Positions 1-8,904 of a stretch of DNA of 35,903 bases are shown piece after piece (position 1 is the first letter of the stretch; each line of letters opens with the position of its first letter). Under the pieces are notes generated by a model. That model saw only the letters and a program-made list of their open reading frames with translations, had not been told where the DNA came from and did no database searches. Origin of the DNA: VBAS01 sp035318985 (GTDB taxonomy: Bacteria > Bacteroidota > Bacteroidia > Chitinophagales > Chitinophagaceae); assembly GCA_035318985.1 (NCBI GenBank), contig DATHDP010000073.1, positions 1 to 35,903 on the forward strand. The letters are read 5' to 3'. Made by a program: the position numbers and the translations under genes.

Positions 1-1393
1 AATTCATCCTGATCTTGATTTTTATATTCCTCATCGTTATCGCGAAGGTTATGGGGTAAGTAAAGCAGGTATTGATCACGCAAATGAAAATGGATTTAAT
101 TTAATTATTTCGCTGGATTGTGGAATAAAATCAATTGATCTTATTGCTTATGCTAAACAACTCGGAATTGATTTTATCGTTTGCGACCATCATTTACCCG
201 ACGAAGAATTGCCAAATGCAATTGCAATTTTAAATCCAAAACAAAAAGATTGTAATTACCCTTACAAGGAATTATGCGGATGCGGAGTTGGATTCAAATT
301 GATCTCAGCGCTTGCTCCCCAATTCGATTTAACTGATGATGATATTTATGAAAGTCTTGATCTGCTTGCTACAGCTATCGCTGCTGATATTGTTCCGATG
401 ACAGGAGAAAATCGCATTCTCGCTTATTATGGTTTGAAAAAAGCAAATGAAAGCCCCAACAATGGAATTAAAGCACTGGGGTTTCTAAGCAATTTAAAAA
501 CCGAACTGCATATCAATAACCTGGTTTTTATCATCGCACCAAGAGTAAACGCTGCCGGAAGAATGGATGATGCAAGAAAAGCAGTTCAAATGTTTATTGC
601 GGAATCTTATGATGAAGCATTGCAATATGCAGAAATGCTTAATAGTGATAATACAGACAGAAAAGAAGCTGACCTTAATATTACTAGTGAGGCATTGTTT
701 CTCATCACAGAAAATCAGGATTGGCAAGATCGAAAATCAACAGTTGTTTTTCAATCTCATTGGCATAAAGGTGTAGTGGGTATTGTTGCCTCACGTTTGA
801 TAGAACATTATTACAGACCAACTATTGTATTGACTCAAAGTGGTGAATACGTTGCAGGCAGTGCACGGAGTGTTCCTGGTTTTAATTTATATGAAGCAGT
901 TCATGCTTGCAGAGAACATTTAATTGGTTATGGTGGTCATTTTGCTGCAGCAGGATTAACACTCGAGCTAGAAAAAGTAGACGCTTTCCGGAATAAGTTT
1001 GAAGAAATAGTTTCAGCTACAATTCATCCCGAATTATTGATTCCAGAAATAATTATTGATGCAGAAATAAATTTTAAGGACATTCAATGGCCTTTCTACA
1101 ATATACTTCAACAGATGGAACCATTTGGTCCCGAAAATTTGCGTCCTGTTTTTGTTGCTAAAAAAGTTTGGAATACTGATTATTCAAAAATTGTAAAAGA
1201 GGAACATATAAAATTTTCTTTAAAACAAAATAATACTGTCCTCACTGGCATCGGTTTTAAAATGGCTGATAAATTTCATTTATTACAAATGAATAAACCT
1301 CTCGATGTTGTTTTTAAAATTGATGAGAATGAATGGAACGGCAATAAAACTCTTCAGCTTCGTGTCATTGATCTTCGCCTGAGCGAATCTTAA
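1..1393 (+). CDS. recJ: Single-stranded-DNA-specific exonuclease RecJ, 5' end outside the window
   Basis: RecJ is a cytoplasmic 5'-3' single-strand DNA exonuclease of recombination and mismatch repair, in the DHH phosphoesterase superfamily. The frame is open from the first base (codons start at base 2), so the gene begins upstream; 463 codons are visible. Compared with the usual ~570 residues, about 100 N-terminal residues, including the first metal-binding Asp motif, are missing. Visible motifs are LDCG (bases ~113-124), the diagnostic DHH triad at 185-193, and the DHHA1 motif GYGGHFAAAG at 926-955, followed by the C-terminal OB-type region. An internal ATG at 209 lies after the DHH motif and is not the real start. 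The next gene is 177 bp downstream on the same strand. The identification is secure. Confidence 0.96.
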   Translation, partial: IHPDLDFYIPHRYREGYGVSKAGIDHANENGFNLIISLDCGIKSIDLIAYAKQLGIDFIVCDHHLPDEELPNAIAILNPKQKDCNYPYKELCGCGVGFKLISALAPQFDLTDDDIYESLDLLATAIAADIVPMTGENRILAYYGLKKANESPNNGIKALGFLSNLKTELHINNLVFIIAPRVNAAGRMDDARKAVQMFIAESYDEALQYAEMLNSDNTDRKEADLNITSEALFLITENQDWQDRKSTVVFQSHWHKGVVGIVASRLIEHYYRPTIVLTQSGEYVAGSARSVPGFNLYEAVHACREHLIGYGGHFAAAGLTLELEKVDAFRNKFEEIVSATIHPELLIPEIIIDAEINFKDIQWPFYNILQQMEPFGPENLRPVFVAKKVWNTDYSKIVKEEHIKFSLKQNNTVLTGIGFKMADKFHLLQMNKPLDVVFKIDENEWNGNKTLQLRVIDLRLSES

Positions 1394-1405
1394 AGAAACT
1401 CCTTA

Positions 1406-1421
1406 TTAAATAATTGTTACC
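1406..1421 (+). repeat. 16-bp direct repeat, copy 1 (flanks the T9SS giant gene)
   Basis: TTAAATAATTGTTACC occurs here and identically at 6745-6760, in the gaps immediately before and after the 5.1-kb gene at 1571-6685. The match stops abruptly at both ends. An AT-rich 16-mer pair is not rare by chance in a window this size, so a target-site-duplication reading is only a possibility. Bases 1410-1418 also form a 9-bp inverted repeat with 1438-1446 (ATAATTGTT/AACAATTAT), which could be a weak recJ terminator. Confidence 0.45.
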
Positions 1422-1540
1422 AAAAGAATTTAATCTGAACAATTATCTTGTTTAAAGTGTGAACGTATATCTACTACAGGTTACTAAATCTGTTAATAAA
1501 TATTTCAAATCTTCTTAAACTGCCGTGTGTTAATACCATT

Positions 1541-1548
1541 TAGATTTG
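1541..1548 (+). promoter_or_regulatory. Candidate Bacteroidota -7 box (TAGATTTG) for the T9SS giant gene
   Basis: TAGATTTG matches the Bacteroidota -7 consensus TAnnTTTG and lies 22 bp before the ATG at 1571. No TTTG is seen at the expected -33 distance, so this is a half-match only. Confidence 0.35.
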
Positions 1549-1570
1549 TTGCTTCTTCAAACTACTCTTT

Positions 1571-4500
1571 ATGAAAAAAATTTACGGGCTATTATTGTTT
1601 TGTTTAATTATTACAAGCACAAAAAGTTTTGCACAAGTAACTCTTTCAGGAACTAATTATTCAGAAAATTTTGACAACCTCGCATCTGGCCTTCCTGCTG
1701 GCTTCACTGTCAGGGCTGGGGCAACGGCTAACAGTTTAGGTACTGCACAAACATTAACTACTACTGCAACAGCATGGAACAATACAGCTGGCGCATTTAA
1801 GAATTTTGCTTCTTCAGATGGTTTGCCTTCTTCGGCAACTTCTGCTGTTCAGCTAGCAAGCACCGATCGAGCTTTGGGAGTTCGTCAAACCGGCACATTG
1901 GGAGATCCTGGTGGGGCGTTTACTTTTCAAATTGCGAACACAACAAACCTTACAACCTTCCAGTTAAGTTTTAGTCTTCAATCTCTTGATATAAGCTCAA
2001 CACGAACTACAGCATGGTTAGTTCAATATGGTATAGGATCTTTTCCTTCTTCTTTCACAACAATTGCAACATCTCCGGCAACAACAGTAACTGGCAATTC
2101 TTCTTTTACAAATACGCAGGTAACAGTAGATTTTGGAACAGCTCTTAATAATCAAACAGAAAATGTATGGATACGAATCGTTACACTTTCAGCAAGCACC
2201 GGAGCTGGTAACCGTGCAACTACAGCTATTGATGATTTTTCTCTTACTTACTCTTCAGGTGGAGTTGTGGTTCCAGTAATCTCAGCAGCGCCAGCATCAC
2301 TTACAGGCTTTGTTACAACAGTTGGAACTCCTTCCCTTTCTCAAAACGTTGTCGTAAGTGGAAATAATCTAACAGATAATATAACAGTTGCAACACCCAG
2401 CCCCTACGAAGTATCACTTGATAATTCCAGTTTCGCTTCATCTTTTATACTCAATCAAAGTGGTGGTACTGTAAGTAACACAACAGTGTATGTAAGGATA
2501 AGTTCTTCTGCAACTCCCGGACAAAAAGATGGTTCGCTTACGCTAACAGCAGGTACAACTAATAAAGCAGTTTCATTATCTGGTTCAGTAATAGGAATAA
2601 TTAATCTTATAACTTCTCCTTATATCCAAAATTTTGATGGAATCGGTACTGGCCTCGCATCAGGCATCACTGTTAAAACAGGTGCTACAGTTTCTACTTT
2701 GGGAACTGACGCTGCATTTGCAACAGCCCCTGCTACTTGGGGTAACACTGGTGGCGGATTTAAAAATTATGCTTCGGGAAATAATGAACAAGGAGTGGCA
2801 CAAAATTCTGCAACAGATAGAGCTGTGGGAGTAAGACAAGTTACAGCCACTGATCCCGGTGTTGCTTTTGTTTTTCAACTAGCGAATACTTCAGGTAAAA
2901 TAAATTTTGCATTAGATTTTAATTTGCAATCACTCGATGCGACCAGCCCTCGCACTACAACATGGCGAGTTGATTATGGGTTTGGTGTAAACCCTTCAAG
3001 TTTTATCGTTCCTGTTACTTCAGGAGTGTTGACAACAGGAGGAAATAGTTTTACCAATAATCCAATTCATGTTGATTTTGGAAACGCATTAAATGATCAG
3101 TCCGGCATTGTTACTATCAGAATTGTTGCAGTAACTCCATCTTCTGGTGCAGGAAACAGACCAAGTTCTGGCATTGACGATTTCACTCTTACCTGGGAAG
3201 ATCCGACTGCAAAAACAATTAGCTTAAGTACAGCTGCAATTAATTTTCCAACTACTAATACTGGCTTTAGTAATACATCAAGTTATACAATTATAAGCCA
3301 GACAAATCTTGATCAACCAATAACAATTACCGCTACTGCTCCATATACAGTGTCTATTGATAACAATATTTTTAGTTCTGATCTACTTATAGCTCCTGCA
3401 GATGCGTTTAATAAAACCATTTATGTAAAATTCTCACCTGTAACTGCCGGAGTATATCCGGGTACGATCACACATAGCAGTGATGGCGCAGTTCCAAAAA
3501 TTATTAATCTTTCAGGAGAAGGTATAGACCCATCTTCACTGGCATTTAATTTTAATACATGTACAGTTTCAAGTATTCCAGGTTCAGGATTTTTATCGAC
3601 CAATGTAACCGGTGCACAGAAATGGGGATGTAGCCAATATGGAAGAAACAGCAGCAACGGTGTTGATGTAAATGGTTTTTCAGGTGGTGCTGCGCAAACA
3701 AATGATGCATGGCTTATATCACCAGCATTGAATTTAAACAGCATTGTAAATATTCCTGTTCTTAGTTTCTATAGTCGTGGTGAATTCTCAGGGCCGAAAC
3801 TTCAATTATATGTTTCTACTACTTATAGTGGAAGTGGTACTCCTAATATTAGCGATTGGACAGAAATACCAACTGCTAATTTCCCAGCACCTCCGGGTAA
3901 TGCAACAACTACATGGACACTTTCTGATAACATTGATCTAACGGCATATAAAGCTGCGCCAGTTGTATATATCGCATTCCGATACACATCATCTTCAGTT
4001 TTAGGTGCTGCACGTTGGTCTGTTGATGATATTGCTATTACTGATCAATCAACATTATTAACTGTAAGCCCGGTGCAATTAAGCTTTGGGGAAGTTTCAG
4101 TTGGGGCTAATTCTGTAAGCCAGGCTGTTAGTTTAACAGCAATTGGAAGTAATGATCTGACAGTTACACCTCCTGCGGGTTACCAGATATCAACTGATAA
4201 TAGTTCATTCACTACTAACCCTATTGTAATTGCTCAATCAGTTGCTGCTGCAGGTACAACTTTGTATGTAAGGTTTTCACCCATCGCTAAAGCATTGAAA
4301 GTTGAAGGCAATATCAATGTATCAGCAACAGGTTTAGATAAAAATGTTGTTGCATTAACAGGCTCATCATTTCCAAAATCAGAAACATTCGATGTAGCTT
4401 GTTATAATATCAGTTTCTTCGGAGCAGGCTCAAACAATGATTTTACGCCGGCGCAAAGAGCTACACAGGTAGCAAATATTTCTACTGTAATGCAACGTTT

Positions 4501-6685
4501 GAATATGGATGTGATCGGTATTGAAGAAATGTCGAGTGATGATGCATTAAATCAATTAGTCGCAAACCTTCCAGGCTATTCTTCTGTAATGTCTCATCGT
4601 TGGTCTTATTCTTTTGAACCACCTGATCCTACTTTCCCTCCTCAAAAGATAGGTTTCATTTATAACACAACAACGATGACATTATCAGTCGAGGAACCAC
4701 CTCGTGCAATGTTTGAAAGTTTATATGATAGTGCAAGATTGAATCTGCCTAATCATCGCCTTACTGATTATCCAACAGGTAATCCGTCAAGTTTCTGGGG
4801 TTCTGGTAGATTACCTTTTATGGCAACATTCAATGCAACTATTGACGGGGTAACTCAAAAAGTAAGAATAGTTGTTATTCATGCTAAATCCGGTGGCGAT
4901 GCCGATGGATACATCAGGAGACAATACGATGTCAAGTTATTGAAAGATTCATTAGATTATTTCTATCCGAATGATAAAGTGATCCTGATCGGTGATTACA
5001 ATGACAGAATGGTTACTTCGATCTTCGTCGGGCACCCGTCATCTTATCTGCCTTATGTAAATGATAACATCAATTACAATATCCTTACCTATCCTTTAGA
5101 CCAGGCAGGACGTACGAGTTTCCCAAGTAGCAATGGATTGATCGATCATGTAACGATCACAAGTGAGTTTAATAATGAATACATCAGTAACTCAACTGAC
5201 ATCGAAGATCCAAGAGCCTATATTGCTAACTATAATTCAGTGACAGGATCAGACCATTTACCTGTTTACTCACGATTCCAGTTCTGTAAACTCAATTGCC
5301 CTGCAAACATTATTACATCCAATGATGCAGGACAATGTGGTGCTGTTGTAAACTTTAATGTAGCATCAATATCATCATGTGGAACTGTAACTGCTGTTCC
5401 AGCATCTGGTTCATTCTTCCCAACAGGTACTACTATTGTAAATGTAACATCCAGTTCTGGTCAGTCATGTTCATTTACTGTAACAGTTAATGATAGTGAA
5501 AGTCCAACTATATCTGCTCCTGCAAATGTTACAGTAAGTACTAACGCAGCTGTATGCAACGCAACAAATGTTACTCTTGGTTCAGCAACAACAAGTGATA
5601 ATTGTGCTGGCGAGATCACAACAAGCAATAACGCACCTTCCCAATTCCTTAAGGGAAATACAATAGTAATATGGACTGCAACTGATGCAGCTGGCAATAC
5701 TTCAACAGCATCTCAAACTGTTACTGTAAATGATAATGAAAATCCGATCATTACTTCTTGTCCGGCCGCACAAGTATTTTGTGTTAGTCAATCAGGCAAT
5801 TACACTATACCAGCATTAACAGCAACTGATAATTGCGGTGGTGTTGTTTATAGTTATGCAATCACGGGAACAACTACCAGGTCTGGAAATACAAATAATG
5901 CAAGTGGCGCATTTAGTGTTGGCGTAAACACTATTAATTGGACAGCTACTGATGGTTCGGGAAACACTGCAACCTGTCAAACAACAGTAACAATAAATGC
6001 GAACCCGACCGTTTCTATTCCAAATGCGTTTGCATTACCATCAGGAACATTAGCTAATACCGTTTATATTGGATACTCACCTGCATCTTCGATCACATTG
6101 AATGCATCTGGGTCAGGCGGAGCACCGGGTTATACTTACAGCTGGTCAAATGGCCCGACATCATTATCTATAACTGTTAGCCCAATTGTGAACACAACTT
6201 ATACTGTAACTATAACTGATCAGAATAGTTGCCAGGCATCCGCAAGCAAACAAGTTCTTGTAAAAGATGTCAGAGGGGGTAAGAAGCTCGATAAGGTTAA
6301 TGTTTGTCATAATGGAATGACATTAACTGTTAACCAGGCCGAAACAGCGATCCATTTATCACATGGGGATATGCTTGGAGATTGTGGTCTCACAAATGCT
6401 ATTACAAAAAATTCGTTTGAAAAAGAGACAATAGCAACAAGCCGGCTTACAATAGTTGCGATGCCAAATCCATCAGTAAAAGGATTTATGATTAATGTTA
6501 CAGGAGATGCTGGATCGCAATTAATGTTGCGTGTAATGGATATCTCAGGAAGGATCATTGAAACTAAAAATGTAGCATCAAATCAATCTATAAGGATTGG
6601 CGATAATTATCGTGCAGGTATGTACTTCGCAGAAGTAGTTCAGGGTAATGAAAGAAAGATCGTGAAGCTTGTAAAAATTCAGTAA
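1571..6685 (+). CDS. T9SS-exported multidomain protein with endonuclease/exonuclease/phosphatase domain
   Basis: This 1704-residue secreted protein has a Sec signal peptide (residues 1-22, ending KSFAQ). A ~200-residue beta-rich module occurs twice (about 28-228 and 347-544; shared motifs ENFDN/QNFDG, DRA(L/V)GVRQ, SLQSLD/NLQSLD, GAGNR, IDDF(S/T)LT). Ig-like spacers with 'SxDNSSF' and 'xLYVRFSP'-type motifs follow each copy, and a choice-of-anchor-J-like domain lies at ~655-835. An EEP-superfamily domain spans ~940-1240 with its key residues: N946, E985/E986, H1104, GDYND with D1142 and N1144, D1192 and the SDH pair D1228/H1229. After it come three HYR-like modules (~1244-1470), a PKD/Ig-like segment (~1480-1560), a CHNG...HGD...C mini-domain (1577-1606) and a type A T9SS sorting domain (~1630-1704). 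The intact site suggests an active extracellular nuclease or phosphodiesterase; DNA is the likeliest substrate by family, but this is inference. A strong terminator follows. Confidence 0.92.
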   Translation: MKKIYGLLLFCLIITSTKSFAQVTLSGTNYSENFDNLASGLPAGFTVRAGATANSLGTAQTLTTTATAWNNTAGAFKNFASSDGLPSSATSAVQLASTDRALGVRQTGTLGDPGGAFTFQIANTTNLTTFQLSFSLQSLDISSTRTTAWLVQYGIGSFPSSFTTIATSPATTVTGNSSFTNTQVTVDFGTALNNQTENVWIRIVTLSASTGAGNRATTAIDDFSLTYSSGGVVVPVISAAPASLTGFVTTVGTPSLSQNVVVSGNNLTDNITVATPSPYEVSLDNSSFASSFILNQSGGTVSNTTVYVRISSSATPGQKDGSLTLTAGTTNKAVSLSGSVIGIINLITSPYIQNFDGIGTGLASGITVKTGATVSTLGTDAAFATAPATWGNTGGGFKNYASGNNEQGVAQNSATDRAVGVRQVTATDPGVAFVFQLANTSGKINFALDFNLQSLDATSPRTTTWRVDYGFGVNPSSFIVPVTSGVLTTGGNSFTNNPIHVDFGNALNDQSGIVTIRIVAVTPSSGAGNRPSSGIDDFTLTWEDPTAKTISLSTAAINFPTTNTGFSNTSSYTIISQTNLDQPITITATAPYTVSIDNNIFSSDLLIAPADAFNKTIYVKFSPVTAGVYPGTITHSSDGAVPKIINLSGEGIDPSSLAFNFNTCTVSSIPGSGFLSTNVTGAQKWGCSQYGRNSSNGVDVNGFSGGAAQTNDAWLISPALNLNSIVNIPVLSFYSRGEFSGPKLQLYVSTTYSGSGTPNISDWTEIPTANFPAPPGNATTTWTLSDNIDLTAYKAAPVVYIAFRYTSSSVLGAARWSVDDIAITDQSTLLTVSPVQLSFGEVSVGANSVSQAVSLTAIGSNDLTVTPPAGYQISTDNSSFTTNPIVIAQSVAAAGTTLYVRFSPIAKALKVEGNINVSATGLDKNVVALTGSSFPKSETFDVACYNISFFGAGSNNDFTPAQRATQVANISTVMQRLNMDVIGIEEMSSDDALNQLVANLPGYSSVMSHRWSYSFEPPDPTFPPQKIGFIYNTTTMTLSVEEPPRAMFESLYDSARLNLPNHRLTDYPTGNPSSFWGSGRLPFMATFNATIDGVTQKVRIVVIHAKSGGDADGYIRRQYDVKLLKDSLDYFYPNDKVILIGDYNDRMVTSIFVGHPSSYLPYVNDNINYNILTYPLDQAGRTSFPSSNGLIDHVTITSEFNNEYISNSTDIEDPRAYIANYNSVTGSDHLPVYSRFQFCKLNCPANIITSNDAGQCGAVVNFNVASISSCGTVTAVPASGSFFPTGTTIVNVTSSSGQSCSFTVTVNDSESPTISAPANVTVSTNAAVCNATNVTLGSATTSDNCAGEITTSNNAPSQFLKGNTIVIWTATDAAGNTSTASQTVTVNDNENPIITSCPAAQVFCVSQSGNYTIPALTATDNCGGVVYSYAITGTTTRSGNTNNASGAFSVGVNTINWTATDGSGNTATCQTTVTINANPTVSIPNAFALPSGTLANTVYIGYSPASSITLNASGSGGAPGYTYSWSNGPTSLSITVSPIVNTTYTVTITDQNSCQASASKQVLVKDVRGGKKLDKVNVCHNGMTLTVNQAETAIHLSHGDMLGDCGLTNAITKNSFEKETIATSRLTIVAMPNPSVKGFMINVTGDAGSQLMLRVMDISGRIIETKNVASNQSIRIGDNYRAGMYFAEVVQGNERKIVKLVKIQ

Positions 6686-6711
6686 AATCTCATAGTTATC
6701 ATAGATGAAAA

Positions 6712-6746
6712 GTGTCTCGTCAATAACGAGACACCTTTCTATTTTT
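6712..6746 (+). terminator. Rho-independent terminator after the T9SS giant gene
   Basis: A perfect 9-bp stem (GTGTCTCGT 6712-6720, ACGAGACAC 6726-6734) with a 5-nt loop is followed by CTTTCTATTTTT. It sits between convergent genes. The A-rich 5' flank gives T's on the other strand, so it may also serve the cupin gene. Confidence 0.85.
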
Positions 6747-6760
6747 AAATAATTGTTACC
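6745..6760 (+). repeat. 16-bp direct repeat, copy 2
   Basis: Identical to 1406-1421; it overlaps the T-tract of the terminator and ends 8 bp before the cupin stop codon. Confidence 0.45.
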
Positions 6761-6768
6761 TGAAGACC

Positions 6769-7179
6769 TTATTTGAAATTACTATACTCTTCGTCAGTTA
6801 CTCTTTCCAACCATACAACTATTCCCTTCTGAGTATTTGGATTGATCGCAATATGAGTAAACTCATTATCGATTGAAGCACCATGCCAGTGTACTACATC
6901 CGGAAGAATATTAACTACATCACCTTTACGAAGTAATTGTATTGGCTTTCCTTTTTCCTGGTAATAACCAATACCATCGGTACTAATAAGGATCTGCCCG
7001 CCCGGATGTGTATGCCAGTTATTTCTTGCGCCAGGCTCAAACACTACATTTCCTATTTGGCAATTGAGATTAGGATCATTTGGAAGGAGCATCTTTATCC
7101 ATACTTTACCAGTGAAATAATCAGCAGGAGCTCTTTCACCTTTTGGAAAAATAGTATTTTGATTTTCTATATTACTCAT
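6769..7179 (-). CDS. Small single-domain cupin (mandelonitrile-lyase-like family)
   Basis: A 136-residue cytosolic cupin. The metal-binding pattern is complete: H56 and H58 in NNWHTHPGGQ, Q62, and H97 in HWHG. The flanking motifs EPGARNNWHTHPGG and LLRKGDVV and the C-terminal AINPNTQKGIVVWLE match the family that includes the manganese-dependent cupin hydroxynitrile lyases of acidobacteria and many cupins described as carboxymuconolactone-decarboxylase-associated. The fold and metal site are clear. Actual lyase activity cannot be inferred, because most relatives are uncharacterised. It starts 29 bp downstream of the antiporter stop, so the two may be cotranscribed. It converges on the T9SS giant gene across a shared terminator. 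Confidence 0.85.
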   Translation of the reverse strand: MSNIENQNTIFPKGERAPADYFTGKVWIKMLLPNDPNLNCQIGNVVFEPGARNNWHTHPGGQILISTDGIGYYQEKGKPIQLLRKGDVVNILPDVVHWHGASIDNEFTHIAINPNTQKGIVVWLERVTDEEYSNFK

Positions 7180-7208
7180 ACTCTCTATTTGAGATAAGAA
7201 ATAAATAA

Positions 7209-8816
7209 TTAATTTTCCTGCAATAGTTTTTCCCTTGTTTTGAGTTCTTCAAGATCTATCAACACAAGGTATTTTCGTATCAGTTCCTCATCAAATTCAT
7301 CTTTACGATTCATCTCTTTAAGCATTTGCCTTTGCCTTTCCAACAATTCAAGATAAATAAGTTGAAAGCGAATAAGTGTATTATCAGTTGAATTAGCCAA
7401 CTCTTTAAGATCTTGCTGAAAAAAATTTAATTCTGTTTGTAATCTTGAAGACAAAATGTTTAAATGTTCATTCTGCTTTCGTTCACCATCATACTTTTCA
7501 TCTAACAATTGAAGCGATGCCATTGCGATCTTTTTCTGAATGATCAATTCCTGTTCCTTTTCCGGGATAGGATTATACTTGTCTTCCAGTTTCAATTTCC
7601 TTATTACCCATGGAAGTGTAAGCCCCTGGAAGACCAATGTGACAAGAATAACAATAAATGTTATGAACAGAATAAGATAACGATAAGGGAAAGCTTGTTC
7701 ATTAATAAATAACGGTATTGATAATGCCATTGCAAGAGACACCACGCCACGCATACCTCCCCATCCAAGAATTATTGGCCCTTTCCAACCGGGGTTCGGG
7801 TCGGCCACTGTAATAAACCGACTCATAAAACGAGTAAACAAAGAAGCTCCAAGTGTACAAAGAAACCTCGCAATTATCAATACAAAAGAGATCGCCAGGC
7901 CATACCATATTGCTTTAGCCAAACTTGTATCTCCTAGCTGACTTACTATTGAAGGTAGTTGAAGCCCGATGAGCAGAAAGATCAAACCATTCATTACAAA
8001 GACAAGGTTTACCCAAACATTTATTCCCTGCACTCTGCTTCTATAGGTAAGCATGGACTGTCGTCTGTATGATAGAAAAAGACCACCACTTACGACAGCT
8101 AATACTCCTGAAAAATGAAAATACTCTGCGAAGTAATACATGAGGTAGGGAGTAATAAGAGTTAAAACTATTTCTACACTGGATGATTTGATCAAATGAC
8201 GATGGATGTAATATATAACCAATCCAATCGCAAGACCGATCAATGTTCCCATAATAATGACAAGGAAAAAGCTGAATGCTGCTTTTTGAAAATGAAATTG
8301 ACCTGTGATGACTGCAGCCAATGCAAATCGAAATACGATCAATGATGAAGCATCATTAAGCAAGCTTTCGCCTTCTGCAATACTGACAAGGCTTTTTGGC
8401 GCTTTCACCTGTCGCATAATAGTTGTTGCAGAAATAGCATCGGGTGGAGAAACAATTCCACCTAATAAAAATCCAAGAGCCAAAGTAAAACCGGGAATAA
8501 AAGCGTACGACGCAAATGCAACTACACATGAGGTTATAATAACGATTGGAAATGCAAAGCTCATGATCACTCGTCGCCATCTCCAAAACTGTTTCCATGA
8601 TACCTGCCAGGCTGCTTCATAAAGAAGTGGTGGAAGAAAAATAAAGAATATTAGTTCGGGATCAATAGTAAGTTTTGAGAATCCATCAGTGAAGCTTAAT
8701 GCTAATCCACCTAATACAAGTATGATAGGATAAGCCAGCTTCATCCTGTTTGCCAGCATGACCAATCCCAGAATGATCAGCACGAGATATATGTATTGAA
8801 TAAAATTGTCCGGCAT
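7209..8816 (-). CDS. Na+/H+ antiporter, CPA1/NhaP type
   Basis: A cytoplasmic-membrane cation/proton exchanger for Na+ and pH homeostasis. The 535-residue protein has about 12 hydrophobic segments, the CPA1 motifs GGIVSPPDAIS (PPD at residues 124-126) and EGESLLNDASS (ND at 154-155, the ion-binding pair), and a C-terminal soluble region of ~120 residues rich in Glu, Lys and Gln that looks coiled-coil. I chose the ATG at 8816 (MPDNF). The frame extends to a TTG at 8843, but that codon sits inside the hairpin and T-rich tail of the upstream gene's terminator. The cupin follows after 29 bp. The ion actually exchanged (Na+ or K+) is not determinable here. Confidence 0.92.
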   Translation of the reverse strand: MPDNFIQYIYLVLIILGLVMLANRMKLAYPIILVLGGLALSFTDGFSKLTIDPELIFFIFLPPLLYEAAWQVSWKQFWRWRRVIMSFAFPIVIITSCVVAFASYAFIPGFTLALGFLLGGIVSPPDAISATTIMRQVKAPKSLVSIAEGESLLNDASSLIVFRFALAAVITGQFHFQKAAFSFFLVIIMGTLIGLAIGLVIYYIHRHLIKSSSVEIVLTLITPYLMYYFAEYFHFSGVLAVVSGGLFLSYRRQSMLTYRSRVQGINVWVNLVFVMNGLIFLLIGLQLPSIVSQLGDTSLAKAIWYGLAISFVLIIARFLCTLGASLFTRFMSRFITVADPNPGWKGPIILGWGGMRGVVSLAMALSIPLFINEQAFPYRYLILFITFIVILVTLVFQGLTLPWVIRKLKLEDKYNPIPEKEQELIIQKKIAMASLQLLDEKYDGERKQNEHLNILSSRLQTELNFFQQDLKELANSTDNTLIRFQLIYLELLERQRQMLKEMNRKDEFDEELIRKYLVLIDLEELKTREKLLQEN

Positions 8817-8841
8817 GAAGTGATCATAAAGATAAAATAAC

Positions 8842-8862
8842 AAAAGCCCGAAACGGGTTTTT
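8842..8862 (-). terminator. Rho-independent terminator of the MFS exporter gene
   Basis: AAAAGCCCG (8842-8850) and CGGGTTTTT (8854-8862) form a stem with a 3-nt loop and one G-U-type pair. Read on the minus strand it is followed by a T-rich run (GTTATTTTAT). It separates the MFS gene from the antiporter and argues against a TTG start at 8843. Confidence 0.7.
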
Positions 8863-8904
8863 GAAAAATAATTATGCTAACAAAACTATTGTTCAAACAA
8901 ATTT

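Noticed and set aside
8305..8622. 105-codon open frame antisense to the antiporter
   Set aside because: It is a shadow of the antiporter's coding strand; the antiporter frame carries clear family motifs over the same bases.
8817..8843. TTG start extending the antiporter by nine residues
   Set aside because: The TTG lies in the terminator hairpin and T-tract of the upstream MFS gene; the ATG at 8816 is better placed.
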